Of a stretch of 6,131 nucleotides of DNA, positions 1 through 6,131 are shown one piece after another (position 1 is the first letter of the stretch; every line of letters starts with the position of its first letter). The DNA lies in contig JAOTYV010000278.1 of the NCBI GenBank assembly GCA_029861675.1, positions 1 through 6,131 on the forward strand. Direction: 5' to 3'. The stretch comes from Alphaproteobacteria bacterium (GTDB taxonomy: Bacteria; Pseudomonadota; Alphaproteobacteria; UBA8366). The position numbers and the translations under genes were made by a program. The notes under the pieces are model-generated. The model worked only from the letters and a program-made list of their open reading frames with translations, was not told the origin of the DNA and made no database searches.

Positions 1-1412
1 CGCCTAAGGACGAGAAGGCGAAAGGTGCCAAGTCACCGAAAATCAGTCTGCTGGCCAGGCGGGTCGAACGATTGCACGAAATGGGTTTCGTCGGTCCGGC
101 CGCGAATTTGATCAAGGTCGCGCCCGCACGGCTCAACGACACGCATCTTTCGCGGCTGCGCGTGGAGAACATGCTGCTTGCGCACGATGTGGGCGGCGCA
201 TGCGGTGAAGCGAAGCGGGATAGCAGCCGGCTGGTCGATGCCTACTGGCAGCGTCTCGTCATATTTTGCCAGTTGCTGGATGGCAATTCGGAAGCCGCGG
301 CCCTAGGCGCCAATCTTCTGGCCGAAAGCGATGAGGCGAACGATCCGGCTTTCTTCGCGTTGGCCGAACGGATAGGCGGCAACACGAGCGTCGACGTCGC
401 CAGTCTGAAGAATCCATCGGCCCTGCATCTTGCGATGATGCGGACCACCAAGCTGAAATTGCCGAATGACGTGCTGTCGGCGTCTTCGCCGGCGGTATTG
501 CGGGCCATCGGGGTGAGCCCGAACGCGTCGCTCGAGGTGCAGCTCGAAGCGGCGGAGCGCGCCGCGCGTTTCGGCGCAATGTCGCCGACCCGGCTGGCCG
601 AGGTTTACAGCGGTGTCGAGTTCAGCGAAAGGGAATTGGCTAAGGCGTTGTCGGTCGCGGCCGAACAGCGGACACCACGCGGTCGCGCGCTGCTGTTCAG
701 ATCCGAACAGAAGCAAACCGTGCCGGCGGCCAAGGCCGCGGTAGTCCAGAAAGCGCTGGAGCTTGCGCAGGCCGACGGCCTGTATGCGCTGGCGGTGCGG
801 CTCTATCATCCCGTCATCAAGAAAATGAAGGTTACCGGCGAACTCGCTTGGTTTGCCGGCACCGCGGCGCGCGCGTTATTGGCGATCGGCGACGCGGAAG
901 CCGCCCAGCCCTGGCTGGTGCAGTTGCGCCAACGCGCCCATCGTGACGAGGAAGCGCGTCAGCAGCGGGACGGACTCTGGGCTCTGGCCTTGCTCGCCGG
1001 CGCCGAAGACCGGTCGCGGATTGATAAGCGCGACGAGATGATCGCATGGCTTGCGGCGCTGAAAGAATCCGATCCCGAAATCGCCGAACGCCGCGCCGGG
1101 CTCGCGCTGGCGCTGTTGGAGGCATTTGGGGCTGTTCCGCCGGCCGAGTATTGGCAGCACATCCTGGGTAATGCCGCAGGACAGCAATCGAAACTGCCGC
1201 CGGTGGCGTACCGATTTGCATTGCGGCACGCGGCGGGCGACGGCCGGCGCGGCGAAACCGTGTTGCTGCTGCTGTTGATGATCGGGGACGACCCGCTGCA
1301 GGGCGCGGACACGGGAACCTTGCGCGACGCCATTCTGGCCTTGCGGGCGATCGGCATGCCACAGGACGCCGCGGCGCTCGGTCTTGAAGCGGCGCTGGAG
1401 GCAGGCCTATAA
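1..1412 (+). CDS. Uncharacterised alanine/leucine-rich helical-repeat protein, 5' partial
   Basis: I cannot assign a function. The frame is open from position 3 at the left edge to the TAA at 1410-1412, giving about 469 visible residues. A TTG at 72 could serve as a start, but the codons before it (ending SLLARRVERLHEMGF) continue the same helical pattern, so the true start is probably upstream of the window. The protein is soluble-looking and almost wholly alpha-helical, with repeated short helix pairs resembling TPR/HEAT-type solenoids. An example is the stretch AWFAGTAARALLAIGDAEAA, followed by PWL (about 840-920). There is no catalytic motif and no membrane span apart from a short leucine run (VLLLLLM, about 1260-1280). 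From memory, similar proteins in Rhodospirillales sit just before xerD and are annotated as hypothetical or, misleadingly, as 'antifreeze glycopeptide' proteins because of an Ala/Pro-rich N-terminus; that part is not visible here. It ends 8 bases before xerD, so co-transcription is likely. Being a real gene is well supported by its length and neighbour spacing. Confidence 0.85.
   Translation, partial: PKDEKAKGAKSPKISLLARRVERLHEMGFVGPAANLIKVAPARLNDTHLSRLRVENMLLAHDVGGACGEAKRDSSRLVDAYWQRLVIFCQLLDGNSEAAALGANLLAESDEANDPAFFALAERIGGNTSVDVASLKNPSALHLAMMRTTKLKLPNDVLSASSPAVLRAIGVSPNASLEVQLEAAERAARFGAMSPTRLAEVYSGVEFSERELAKALSVAAEQRTPRGRALLFRSEQKQTVPAAKAAVVQKALELAQADGLYALAVRLYHPVIKKMKVTGELAWFAGTAARALLAIGDAEAAQPWLVQLRQRAHRDEEARQQRDGLWALALLAGAEDRSRIDKRDEMIAWLAALKESDPEIAERRAGLALALLEAFGAVPPAEYWQHILGNAAGQQSKLPPVAYRFALRHAAGDGRRGETVLLLLLMIGDDPLQGADTGTLRDAILALRAIGMPQDAAALGLEAALEAGL
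1397..1401 (+). promoter_or_regulatory. Possible distant Shine-Dalgarno for xerD
   Basis: GGAGG lies in the last codons of the upstream gene, 19 bases before the xerD ATG at 1421, which is farther than usual. Nothing closer resembles a Shine-Dalgarno. xerD may therefore depend on ribosomes finishing the upstream gene (translational coupling), which is an inference. Confidence 0.3.
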
Positions 1413-1420
1413 CACCGCTG

Positions 1421-2359
1421 ATGGCGAACACCCACCGACTTGAAATTTTCCTTGAGATGCTGGCGGCGGAGCGCGGCGCCGCGCCGAATACATTGATGGC
1501 GTACCGGCGGGACCTGGAAGATTTTCTGCGGTCGATGGATCGCCATGGCCGGCGGGATGAGGACGTCACGCAGGATGACATTCGGGATTATCTCGGCGCG
1601 TTATCCGCCAACGGGGCCGCCGCCACGACCGCGGCCCGTCGCCTTTCGGCGGTGCGCCAGTATTTCCGGTTTCTGTTTTCGGACGGCATTCGCGCCGACG
1701 ATCCGGCGGCCGGTTTGGACGGACCCCGGCGGGGCCGCTCGCTGCCGAAAATTCTTTCGGAAGAGCAGGTGGAAAATTTACTCGCGGGCGCCTATGGGAT
1801 GAAAGGCCCGGAAGGCCGGCGGCTCGCGGCGATGCTGGAGTTGCTGTATGCGACCGGGCTTCGCGTATCGGAGCTGGTAACCTTGCCGCTTGCCGCGGCG
1901 CAGCGCGAACGCGACGTCATCATCGTTCGCGGCAAGGGCGGGCGGGAACGAATGGTGCCGGTGACCCAGGCATCGCGGGACGCCTTGCGCCGCTATCTGG
2001 AGGTTCGGTCCAACTTCCTGAAAAAGGATCAGCCCTCACCCTGGCTATTCCCGTCGCGTGCCAAAGAGGGCCATCTCACACGGCAAAGGTTCGGTCAGAT
2101 TCTCAAGGATCTGGCGCGAAATGCCCAAATCGATCCGCGGAAAGTCAGCCCCCACGTGTTGCGCCATGCCTTTGCCAGCCATTTGCTGGCCCATGGCGCG
2201 GATCTGCGGTCGGTCCAGCAGATGTTGGGCCACGCGGATATCTCAACGACGCAGATCTATACCCATGTGCTGGACGAGCGGTTGAAATCGCTGGTCGCGG
2301 ACAAGCATCCGCTGTCAGATTTATCGGTTTCACCGGCGCGGCCGCCGACACAACGTTAA
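1421..2359 (+). CDS. xerD: Site-specific tyrosine recombinase XerD
   Basis: XerD works with XerC at the dif site to resolve chromosome dimers at the division septum, under FtsK control. The product is 312 residues; E. coli XerD is 298. Residues 1-100 are the SAM-like core-binding domain (RLEIFLEMLAAERGA, then NTLMAYRRDLEDF), and about 110-295 are the catalytic domain. All six active-site residues of the family can be seen: Arg148 (ATGLRVSEL), Lys172 (RGKGGRER), His245 and Arg248 (SPHVLRHAFASHLL), His271 (LGHADISTTQIY) and the nucleophile Tyr280. The ending VLDERLKSLVADKHPLS fits XerD better than XerC. The ATG at 1421 gives the normal family N-terminus; a later ATG at 1457 would cut into the first helix. 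The gene follows the preceding one by 8 bases and is likely co-transcribed with it. A phage or integron integrase is unlikely, because there are no integration sites or cargo nearby and the sequence is Xer-like throughout. Confidence 0.97.
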   Translation: MANTHRLEIFLEMLAAERGAAPNTLMAYRRDLEDFLRSMDRHGRRDEDVTQDDIRDYLGALSANGAAATTAARRLSAVRQYFRFLFSDGIRADDPAAGLDGPRRGRSLPKILSEEQVENLLAGAYGMKGPEGRRLAAMLELLYATGLRVSELVTLPLAAAQRERDVIIVRGKGGRERMVPVTQASRDALRRYLEVRSNFLKKDQPSPWLFPSRAKEGHLTRQRFGQILKDLARNAQIDPRKVSPHVLRHAFASHLLAHGADLRSVQQMLGHADISTTQIYTHVLDERLKSLVADKHPLSDLSVSPARPPTQR

Positions 2360-2422
2360 TTCCTTTTTTCCGTTTGATGTGTTACGAACGCGCGCCTTGT
2401 TGCGGGGGATACGGCACACTCA
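2360..2422 (+). other. Spacer between xerD and accA with a T-rich stretch
   Basis: This is the only sizeable spacer between the plus-strand genes. It begins with a T-rich run (TTCCTTTTTTCCGTTTG) directly after the xerD stop and ends with a G-run that may serve as the accA ribosome binding site. I see no convincing GC hairpin directly before the T run and no good -35/-10 pair: TTGATG at 2374-2379 has no acceptable -10 partner 16-18 bases downstream. It may hold an accA promoter of non-E. coli type, but the sequence alone does not show one. Confidence 0.4.
2404..2409 (+). promoter_or_regulatory. Probable accA ribosome binding site
   Basis: GGGGGA lies 13 bases before the accA ATG at 2423. It is a purine-rich, imperfect Shine-Dalgarno with slightly long spacing. 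No in-frame ATG, GTG or TTG lies between it and 2423, which supports that start. Confidence 0.45.
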
Positions 2423-3379
2423 ATGAAGACATATCTCGATTTCGAAAAACCGATCGCCGAATTGGAAGGCAAGATTGAGGAGCTCCGGCATCTCGCTGGC
2501 CAGGGCGATCTGAACATTGCCGACGAAGTGTCGAAGCTGCAGGTCAAGGCCGACCGGCTGCTGACGCAGACCTATGGCAAGCTCACGCCGTGGCAAAAGG
2601 TGCTCGTCGCGCGACACCCGGAGCGGCCCCATTATGTGGATTATGTCGCCGGGTTGATCGACGATTACACGCCGATCGCGGGCGACCGCTGTTTCGCGGA
2701 CGACAAGGCGATTTTGGGCGGTATCGGCCGGTTTCGAGGTCATTCCTGTGTGGTTATCGGTCAGGAGAAAGGCGCGGACACCACCGAACGGGTCGCGCAT
2801 AATTTCGGTATGGCGCGCCCGGAAGGCTACCGCAAGGCGCGGCGCTTGATGGATCTTGCCGATCGCTTTCATTTGCCGGTGATCACACTGGTCGATACGC
2901 CCGGCGCCTACCCGGGCGTTGGCGCCGAGGAACGCGGCCAGGCCGAGGCGATCGCCTGCTGTATCGACAAGTGTTTGTCATTGCGCGTGCCGATCATCGG
3001 CGCGGTGATCGGCGAGGGCGGTTCCGGTGGCGCCATCGCGATCGCCACCGGCAATCAAATCATCATGCTCGAGCACAGCATCTATTCGGTGATTTCGCCC
3101 GAAGGCTGTGCATCAATTCTGTGGCGCAGCGCCGAGCATTCACAGGTCGCGGCCGAAGCATTGCGGCTCACCGCGCAGGACCTCCATGGTTTCGGGCTGG
3201 TCGATGACATTATCACCGAACCGCTCGGCGGGGCTCATCGCGACAAGGCGGCGGCCGTGCAAGCGCTCGGCGATGCCATCGAAAAACGCCTGATCGAACT
3301 GGTCCGCCACGACGGCGGTACGCTGCGACGCAACCGCCGCGAAAAATTCCTCAATATGGGGAAGGAGGGGCTGGCCTGA
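2423..3379 (+). CDS. accA: Acetyl-CoA carboxylase, carboxyltransferase subunit alpha
   Basis: AccA pairs with AccD in the cytosolic carboxyltransferase, which moves the carboxyl group from carboxybiotin on AccB to acetyl-CoA to make malonyl-CoA, the committed step of fatty-acid synthesis. The product is 318 residues, matching the roughly 319 of E. coli AccA. It opens with the family N-terminus [18 protein letters not shown], a helical segment to about residue 55, followed by the crotonase-like carboxyltransferase domain. Family motifs are present: [16 protein letters not shown] (158-173), the glycine-rich [14 protein letters not shown] (197-210) that helps form the oxyanion/CoA site, and [14 protein letters not shown] (221-234). 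No zinc finger is expected, because that belongs to AccD. accD, accB and accC are not in the window, so accA is unlinked to its partners here, which is common. It overlaps the downstream lipoprotein gene by one base. It looks intact. Confidence 0.99.
   Translation: MKTYLDFEKPIAELEGKIEELRHLAGQGDLNIADEVSKLQVKADRLLTQTYGKLTPWQKVLVARHPERPHYVDYVAGLIDDYTPIAGDRCFADDKAILGGIGRFRGHSCVVIGQEKGADTTERVAHNFGMARPEGYRKARRLMDLADRFHLPVITLVDTPGAYPGVGAEERGQAEAIACCIDKCLSLRVPIIGAVIGEGGSGGAIAIATGNQIIMLEHSIYSVISPEGCASILWRSAEHSQVAAEALRLTAQDLHGFGLVDDIITEPLGGAHRDKAAAVQALGDAIEKRLIELVRHDGGTLRRNRREKFLNMGKEGLA
3362..3368 (+). promoter_or_regulatory. Strong Shine-Dalgarno for the lipoprotein gene, inside accA
   Basis: AAGGAGG, a full match to the usual anti-Shine-Dalgarno of 16S rRNA, lies within the last codons of accA and ends 10 bases before the ATG at 3379. 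It fixes that ATG as the start of the next gene. Together with the TGATG stop/start overlap it implies efficient, coupled translation from the accA transcript. Confidence 0.8.
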
Positions 3380-3732
3380 TGCGGTGGCTGGCTGCCTGCG
3401 CGGTGCTTGTGATGTGCGCGGGCTGCGGCGACAGGCTGGTTTCCGATCGATCGTCCCCAGGTCGCGGCGCGCCATCGATCGCCGGCAATTCCGCCTCGGG
3501 CGGATCGGTGCCGGATGGCTGCTATCGCGGCCGCTTGACCGACGAAGGGGATACCTGCCAGGCAATGCGCGCGGATGGCGGAGCGCTCTTCACACTCGGC
3601 GGGCCGCTGCGCGGCTTCGGCCCGGGAGATCAGGTGTGCGTCTGCGGCTTCCCGGCGGCGGAACCGTTTTGCCGCCAGGGCACGACATTTATCATTCGTG
3701 AAATTTCGGACAACTGCGGCGATATACGGTGA
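3379..3732 (+). CDS. Small cysteine-rich predicted lipoprotein of unknown function
   Basis: The 117-residue product starts at an ATG that overlaps the accA stop (TGATG) behind a strong Shine-Dalgarno. Residues 1-15 form a short signal peptide (Arg2, then the hydrophobic stretch LAACAVLVMCAG) leading to a lipobox-like CAGC with the candidate lipidated Cys16. The Cys at -3, where Leu or another aliphatic residue is usual, is atypical. Gly at +2 rather than Asp suggests outer-membrane sorting by the E. coli rule. A low-complexity Ser/Gly/Pro linker (21-45) leads to a compact domain (about 46-113) with six cysteines (48, 60, 87, 89, 98, 113), which could form up to three disulfides in the periplasm. 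The pattern CYRGRLTDEG, LFTLGGPL, GFGPGDQVCVCG and CRQGTTFIIREI looks like a small beta-barrel/OB-fold-like domain and recalls DUF5818, from memory and unverified. The role is unknown. The gene ends at the convergent hairpin before secA. Confidence 0.85.
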   Translation: MRWLAACAVLVMCAGCGDRLVSDRSSPGRGAPSIAGNSASGGSVPDGCYRGRLTDEGDTCQAMRADGGALFTLGGPLRGFGPGDQVCVCGFPAAEPFCRQGTTFIIREISDNCGDIR

Positions 3733-3759
3733 CGGTGCGGCGTGGCGACTGCCGCGCCG
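3733..3759. terminator. GC-rich hairpin between convergent genes, possible bidirectional terminator
   Basis: A nine-pair stem joins 3733-3741 with 3751-3759 around a nine-base loop (3742-3750). In plus-strand RNA all pairs are Watson-Crick except one G-U (3736 with 3756); in minus-strand RNA that position is an A-C mismatch. It begins on the base after the lipoprotein stop and ends two bases from the secA stop. There is no T run after it on either strand, so it is not a canonical intrinsic terminator. It could still slow polymerase or protect both mRNA 3' ends from exonucleases; that role is inferred from structure and position. Confidence 0.55.
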
Positions 3760-3760
3760 G

Positions 3761-6131
3761 TCAGATGCGTCCGTGACAGTGTTTGAATTTGCGCCCCGAG
3801 CCGCAGGGGCACGACGCATTGCGCGGTACTTTGCCCCAGGTCGACGGGTCGTCCGGATTCAATTCCGAAGCGGCGGCGCGCGAGCGGACCGGCGTTTGCA
3901 ACAGCAATGACTCTTCCGCCTCGTCGTCGAATTCGCCGAACAAACCGGGCTCGGCGCGCGACTCAATCATTTCCTGGCCGTCGCTCTGCACCAATTCATC
4001 CGGCAATTCATCAAACTGCAATTCGACATGCGACAGAAACCCGGTCACGGTCTCGCGTACCCGGCCCAGCATATCGCCGAACAAGTCGAAAGCCTCCCGC
4101 TTGTATTCGTTGAGCGGGTCGCGCTGGCCATAGGCGCGCAATCCGATGCCCTGGCGCAAATGATCGAGCTGCAGCAAATGGTCTTTCCACGCCTGATCGA
4201 GAATTTGCAGCAGGACGCTCTTCTCCGCGAAACGCATCGCTTCGGGACCATAGGTGGCGGCTTTTTCGGCCATCTTGTGGTCGATGGCGTTGGCAATTCT
4301 TTCCCGAATTTCCTGTTCGGCGATGCCTTCCTCGGCGGCCCATTCCGACACCGGCAGGTCGAGGCCAAGCAGACGCAGGCACTCTTCGTGCAGGAGGTCG
4401 ACCGACCACTGCTCCGGCATGGCGGATTCGGGAATCGCCTGCGCGATCATGCTGTCGATGACTTCGTGGCGCATGGAGACGATATCATCGCTGACGTTGT
4501 CGGTGCGCATCAGGTCCTTGCGCTGCTCATAGATGACCTTGCGCTGGTCGTTCATCACATTGTCGTATTGCAGGAGATGCTTACGAATGTCGAAATTGCG
4601 CTGCTCGACTTTTTCCTGGGCTTTTTCCAGGGCCTTGTTGATCCAGGGGTGGATGATCGCTTCGCCTTCCTCGAGGCCAAGCTTGCGCAGCATCCCGTCC
4701 ATCCGTTCGGAGCCGAAAATCCGCATCAGGTCGTCTTCGAGGCTGACGAAAAATTTGGACGCGCCCGGATCCCCCTGCCGTCCCGCCCGGCCGCGCAGCT
4801 GATTGTCGATGCGGCGCGACTCGTGCCGTTCGGTGCCGAGCACGAACAGGCCGCCCGCCTTTAGCACGTCTTCCCGTTTGACGGCGATATCCTGTTTGAT
4901 TTCCTCGATCTTTTGCGCCCGTTTCTGCTCGTCCTCGACCTCCGCGAGTTCGCGCTCAACCCGCATCTCGAAATTGCCGCCAAGCTGGATATCGGTACCG
5001 CGGCCGGCCATGTTGGTGGCGATGGTGACGGCGCCGCTGGTGCCCGCCTCCGCGATGATAAAGGCTTCCTGCTCATGCTGGCGGGCGTTCAGGACCCGGT
5101 GGTTCACCTTGGCCTTCTTGAGCTGTGCCGCCAGCTCTTCCGACTTCTCGATACTGATCGTGCCGACGAGGACCGGCTGACCACGGCTCTGGCATTCCTG
5201 GATCTGCGCCACAATGGCGGCGTCCTTTTCACGCCGGGTCCGGTAGACTTCGTCGTCCGTGTCGGCCCGCACCATCTCCTTGTTGGTCGGGACTTCGACG
5301 ACCTCCAAACCGTAGATTTCGCCGAATTCCGCCGCTTCGGTCATCGCCGTGCCGGTCATGCCGGCAAGCTTCGGATACATGCGGAAATAGTTCTGGAAGG
5401 TGATCGAGGCGAGCGTTTGGTTTTCATTCTGCACCGAGACGTTTTCCTTGGCCTCGAGCGCTTGATGCAGCCCGTCGGAATATCGCCGGCCTTCCATCAT
5501 CCGGCCGGTGAATTCGTCGATGATGACGACCTTGTCGTCGGTGACGATGTAATCCGTGTCCTTGTGGAACAGGACGTGCGCGCGCAACGCCTGGTTCGCG
5601 TGATGGACGAGCGAGACATTCTGGATATCGTAGAGACCGCCCTCGGACAACAGGCCCGCTTCCTTCATCAAGTCTTCGATATGCTGGGTGCCGTCTTCGG
5701 TCAGCGTGACCGTACGCTGTTTTTCGTCCTTCTCGTAGTCGGCTTCGATCAAGCTGGGAATCAGCTTATCTACGTTGCGGTAATCCTCGGCCGAATCGTC
5801 GGTCGGGCCGGAAATGATCAGCGGCGTGCGGGCTTCGTCAATGAGGATCGAATCGACTTCATCGACGATCGCATAATTGAATTCCCGCTGGACCATCTCC
5901 TCCAGGCTGAATTTCATGTTGTCGCGCAGATAATCGAAACCCAGCTCATTGTTGGTCGCGTAGGTGACGTCGCATGCGTATTCCCGCTGCCGCTCCGGGT
6001 CTTCCTGCCCATGCACGATGCAGCCGACGGTCAGGCCGAGAAACTCATAAATCTGGCCCATCCAGCGGGCGTCGCGCTGGGCGAGGTAATCGTTGACCGT
6101 GACCACATGGACGCCCTTGCCTTCGAGGGCA
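3761..6131 (-). CDS. secA: Preprotein translocase ATPase SecA, 5' partial
   Basis: SecA is the ATP-driven motor that pushes unfolded preproteins through SecYEG at the inner membrane. The frame is open to the right edge and reads [20 protein letters not shown] there, the sequence just after Walker A, so about 130 N-terminal residues including Walker A are missing and the GTG at 6106 is not the start. Counting residues from that [22 protein letters not shown] (82-100) is the Walker B/DEAD-type motif; about 101-250 is the preprotein cross-linking region; AGMTGTA (248-254), [13 protein letters not shown] (311-323), [15 protein letters not shown] (364-378) and [18 protein letters not shown] (436-453) are NBD2 helicase motifs; the helical wing and scaffold follow, including [20 protein letters not shown] (637-656). 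A variable acidic linker (700-745) leads to a zinc-binding, SecB-interacting tail with Cys766, Cys768, Cys777 and His778 ([14 protein letters not shown]). No frameshift is seen. Its orientation is convergent with the lipoprotein gene. Confidence 0.99.
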   Translation of the reverse strand, partial: ALEGKGVHVVTVNDYLAQRDARWMGQIYEFLGLTVGCIVHGQEDPERQREYACDVTYATNNELGFDYLRDNMKFSLEEMVQREFNYAIVDEVDSILIDEARTPLIISGPTDDSAEDYRNVDKLIPSLIEADYEKDEKQRTVTLTEDGTQHIEDLMKEAGLLSEGGLYDIQNVSLVHHANQALRAHVLFHKDTDYIVTDDKVVIIDEFTGRMMEGRRYSDGLHQALEAKENVSVQNENQTLASITFQNYFRMYPKLAGMTGTAMTEAAEFGEIYGLEVVEVPTNKEMVRADTDDEVYRTRREKDAAIVAQIQECQSRGQPVLVGTISIEKSEELAAQLKKAKVNHRVLNARQHEQEAFIIAEAGTSGAVTIATNMAGRGTDIQLGGNFEMRVERELAEVEDEQKRAQKIEEIKQDIAVKREDVLKAGGLFVLGTERHESRRIDNQLRGRAGRQGDPGASKFFVSLEDDLMRIFGSERMDGMLRKLGLEEGEAIIHPWINKALEKAQEKVEQRNFDIRKHLLQYDNVMNDQRKVIYEQRKDLMRTDNVSDDIVSMRHEVIDSMIAQAIPESAMPEQWSVDLLHEECLRLLGLDLPVSEWAAEEGIAEQEIRERIANAIDHKMAEKAATYGPEAMRFAEKSVLLQILDQAWKDHLLQLDHLRQGIGLRAYGQRDPLNEYKREAFDLFGDMLGRVRETVTGFLSHVELQFDELPDELVQSDGQEMIESRAEPGLFGEFDDEAEESLLLQTPVRSRAAASELNPDDPSTWGKVPRNASCPCGSGRKFKHCHGRI

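Noticed and set aside
72..74. TTG as the true start of the first gene.
   Set aside because: The frame stays open to the left edge and the residues before it continue the helical pattern, so a 5'-truncated gene is more likely.
832..1581. A 249-codon minus-strand open frame spanning the end of the unknown gene and the start of xerD.
   Set aside because: The translation is Arg/Pro/Ser-rich low complexity typical of a wrong-frame shadow in GC-rich DNA, and it overlaps conserved XerD coding sequence.
1421..2359. Tyrosine recombinase as a sign of a phage, integron or integrative element.
   Set aside because: The protein is Xer-type throughout, with a XerD-like C-terminus, and is flanked by housekeeping genes. 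There are no att repeats, tRNA gene or cargo.
2325..2370. Possible intrinsic terminator at the end of xerD, ahead of the T run.
   Set aside because: The nearest stem (2325-2328 with 2332-2335) has only four pairs and sits about 25 bases before the T run, so it does not form a terminator with it.
2793..2820. A dif-like look (CGCATAA near TATGGCGC) close to xerD, as a possible Xer target.
   Set aside because: The bases encode the conserved AccA stretch [13 protein letters not shown], and the two arms are not a good inverted pair. Coding constraint explains the match.
3235..3819. Minus-strand open frame across the accA end, the lipoprotein gene and the secA end.
   Set aside because: It overlaps three better-supported genes, has Arg/Ala-rich shadow composition and would run through the hairpin.
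4028..4864. A long open frame (278 codons) on the plus strand, opposite secA.
   Set aside because: It lies wholly antisense to conserved SecA sequence. GC-rich codon bias commonly leaves the opposite strand open, and its translation shows no recognisable domain.

Overview
The window holds five protein-coding genes on GC-rich DNA with very little spacer. The protein signatures point to an alphaproteobacterium, most likely Rhodospirillales-like. The signs are the XerD C-terminus, the AccA sequence, the SecA tail ending in a metal-binding motif, and an uncharacterised helical-repeat gene just upstream of xerD. The lineage is inferred from remembered family patterns, not from a search.

Layout. 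Positions 1-1412 (+) are the 3' part of a gene for an alanine/leucine-rich, all-helical protein of unknown function; its start lies outside the window. After 8 bases comes xerD (1421-2359, +), the site-specific tyrosine recombinase of chromosome dimer resolution. A 63-base spacer with a T-rich stretch leads to accA (2423-3379, +), the carboxyltransferase alpha subunit of acetyl-CoA carboxylase. The stop of accA overlaps by one base the start of a small cysteine-rich predicted lipoprotein (3379-3732, +), which has a near-perfect Shine-Dalgarno inside the accA tail. The 28-base gap that follows (3733-3760) is almost entirely one GC-rich hairpin. Facing these genes on the minus strand is the 3' part of secA (3761-6131, -), the preprotein translocase ATPase; its first roughly 130 codons, including Walker A, lie past the right edge.

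How the genes relate. The plus-strand genes are tightly packed and may form one transcription unit or two (unknown gene-xerD, and accA-lipoprotein). They mix chromosome segregation, fatty-acid synthesis and envelope functions, which is ordinary housekeeping co-location rather than one pathway. secA is convergent and separate.

I see no mobile element, CRISPR array, RNA gene, phage remnant or defence system. The window looks like core chromosome. Its least understood parts are the helical-repeat gene and the small lipoprotein.
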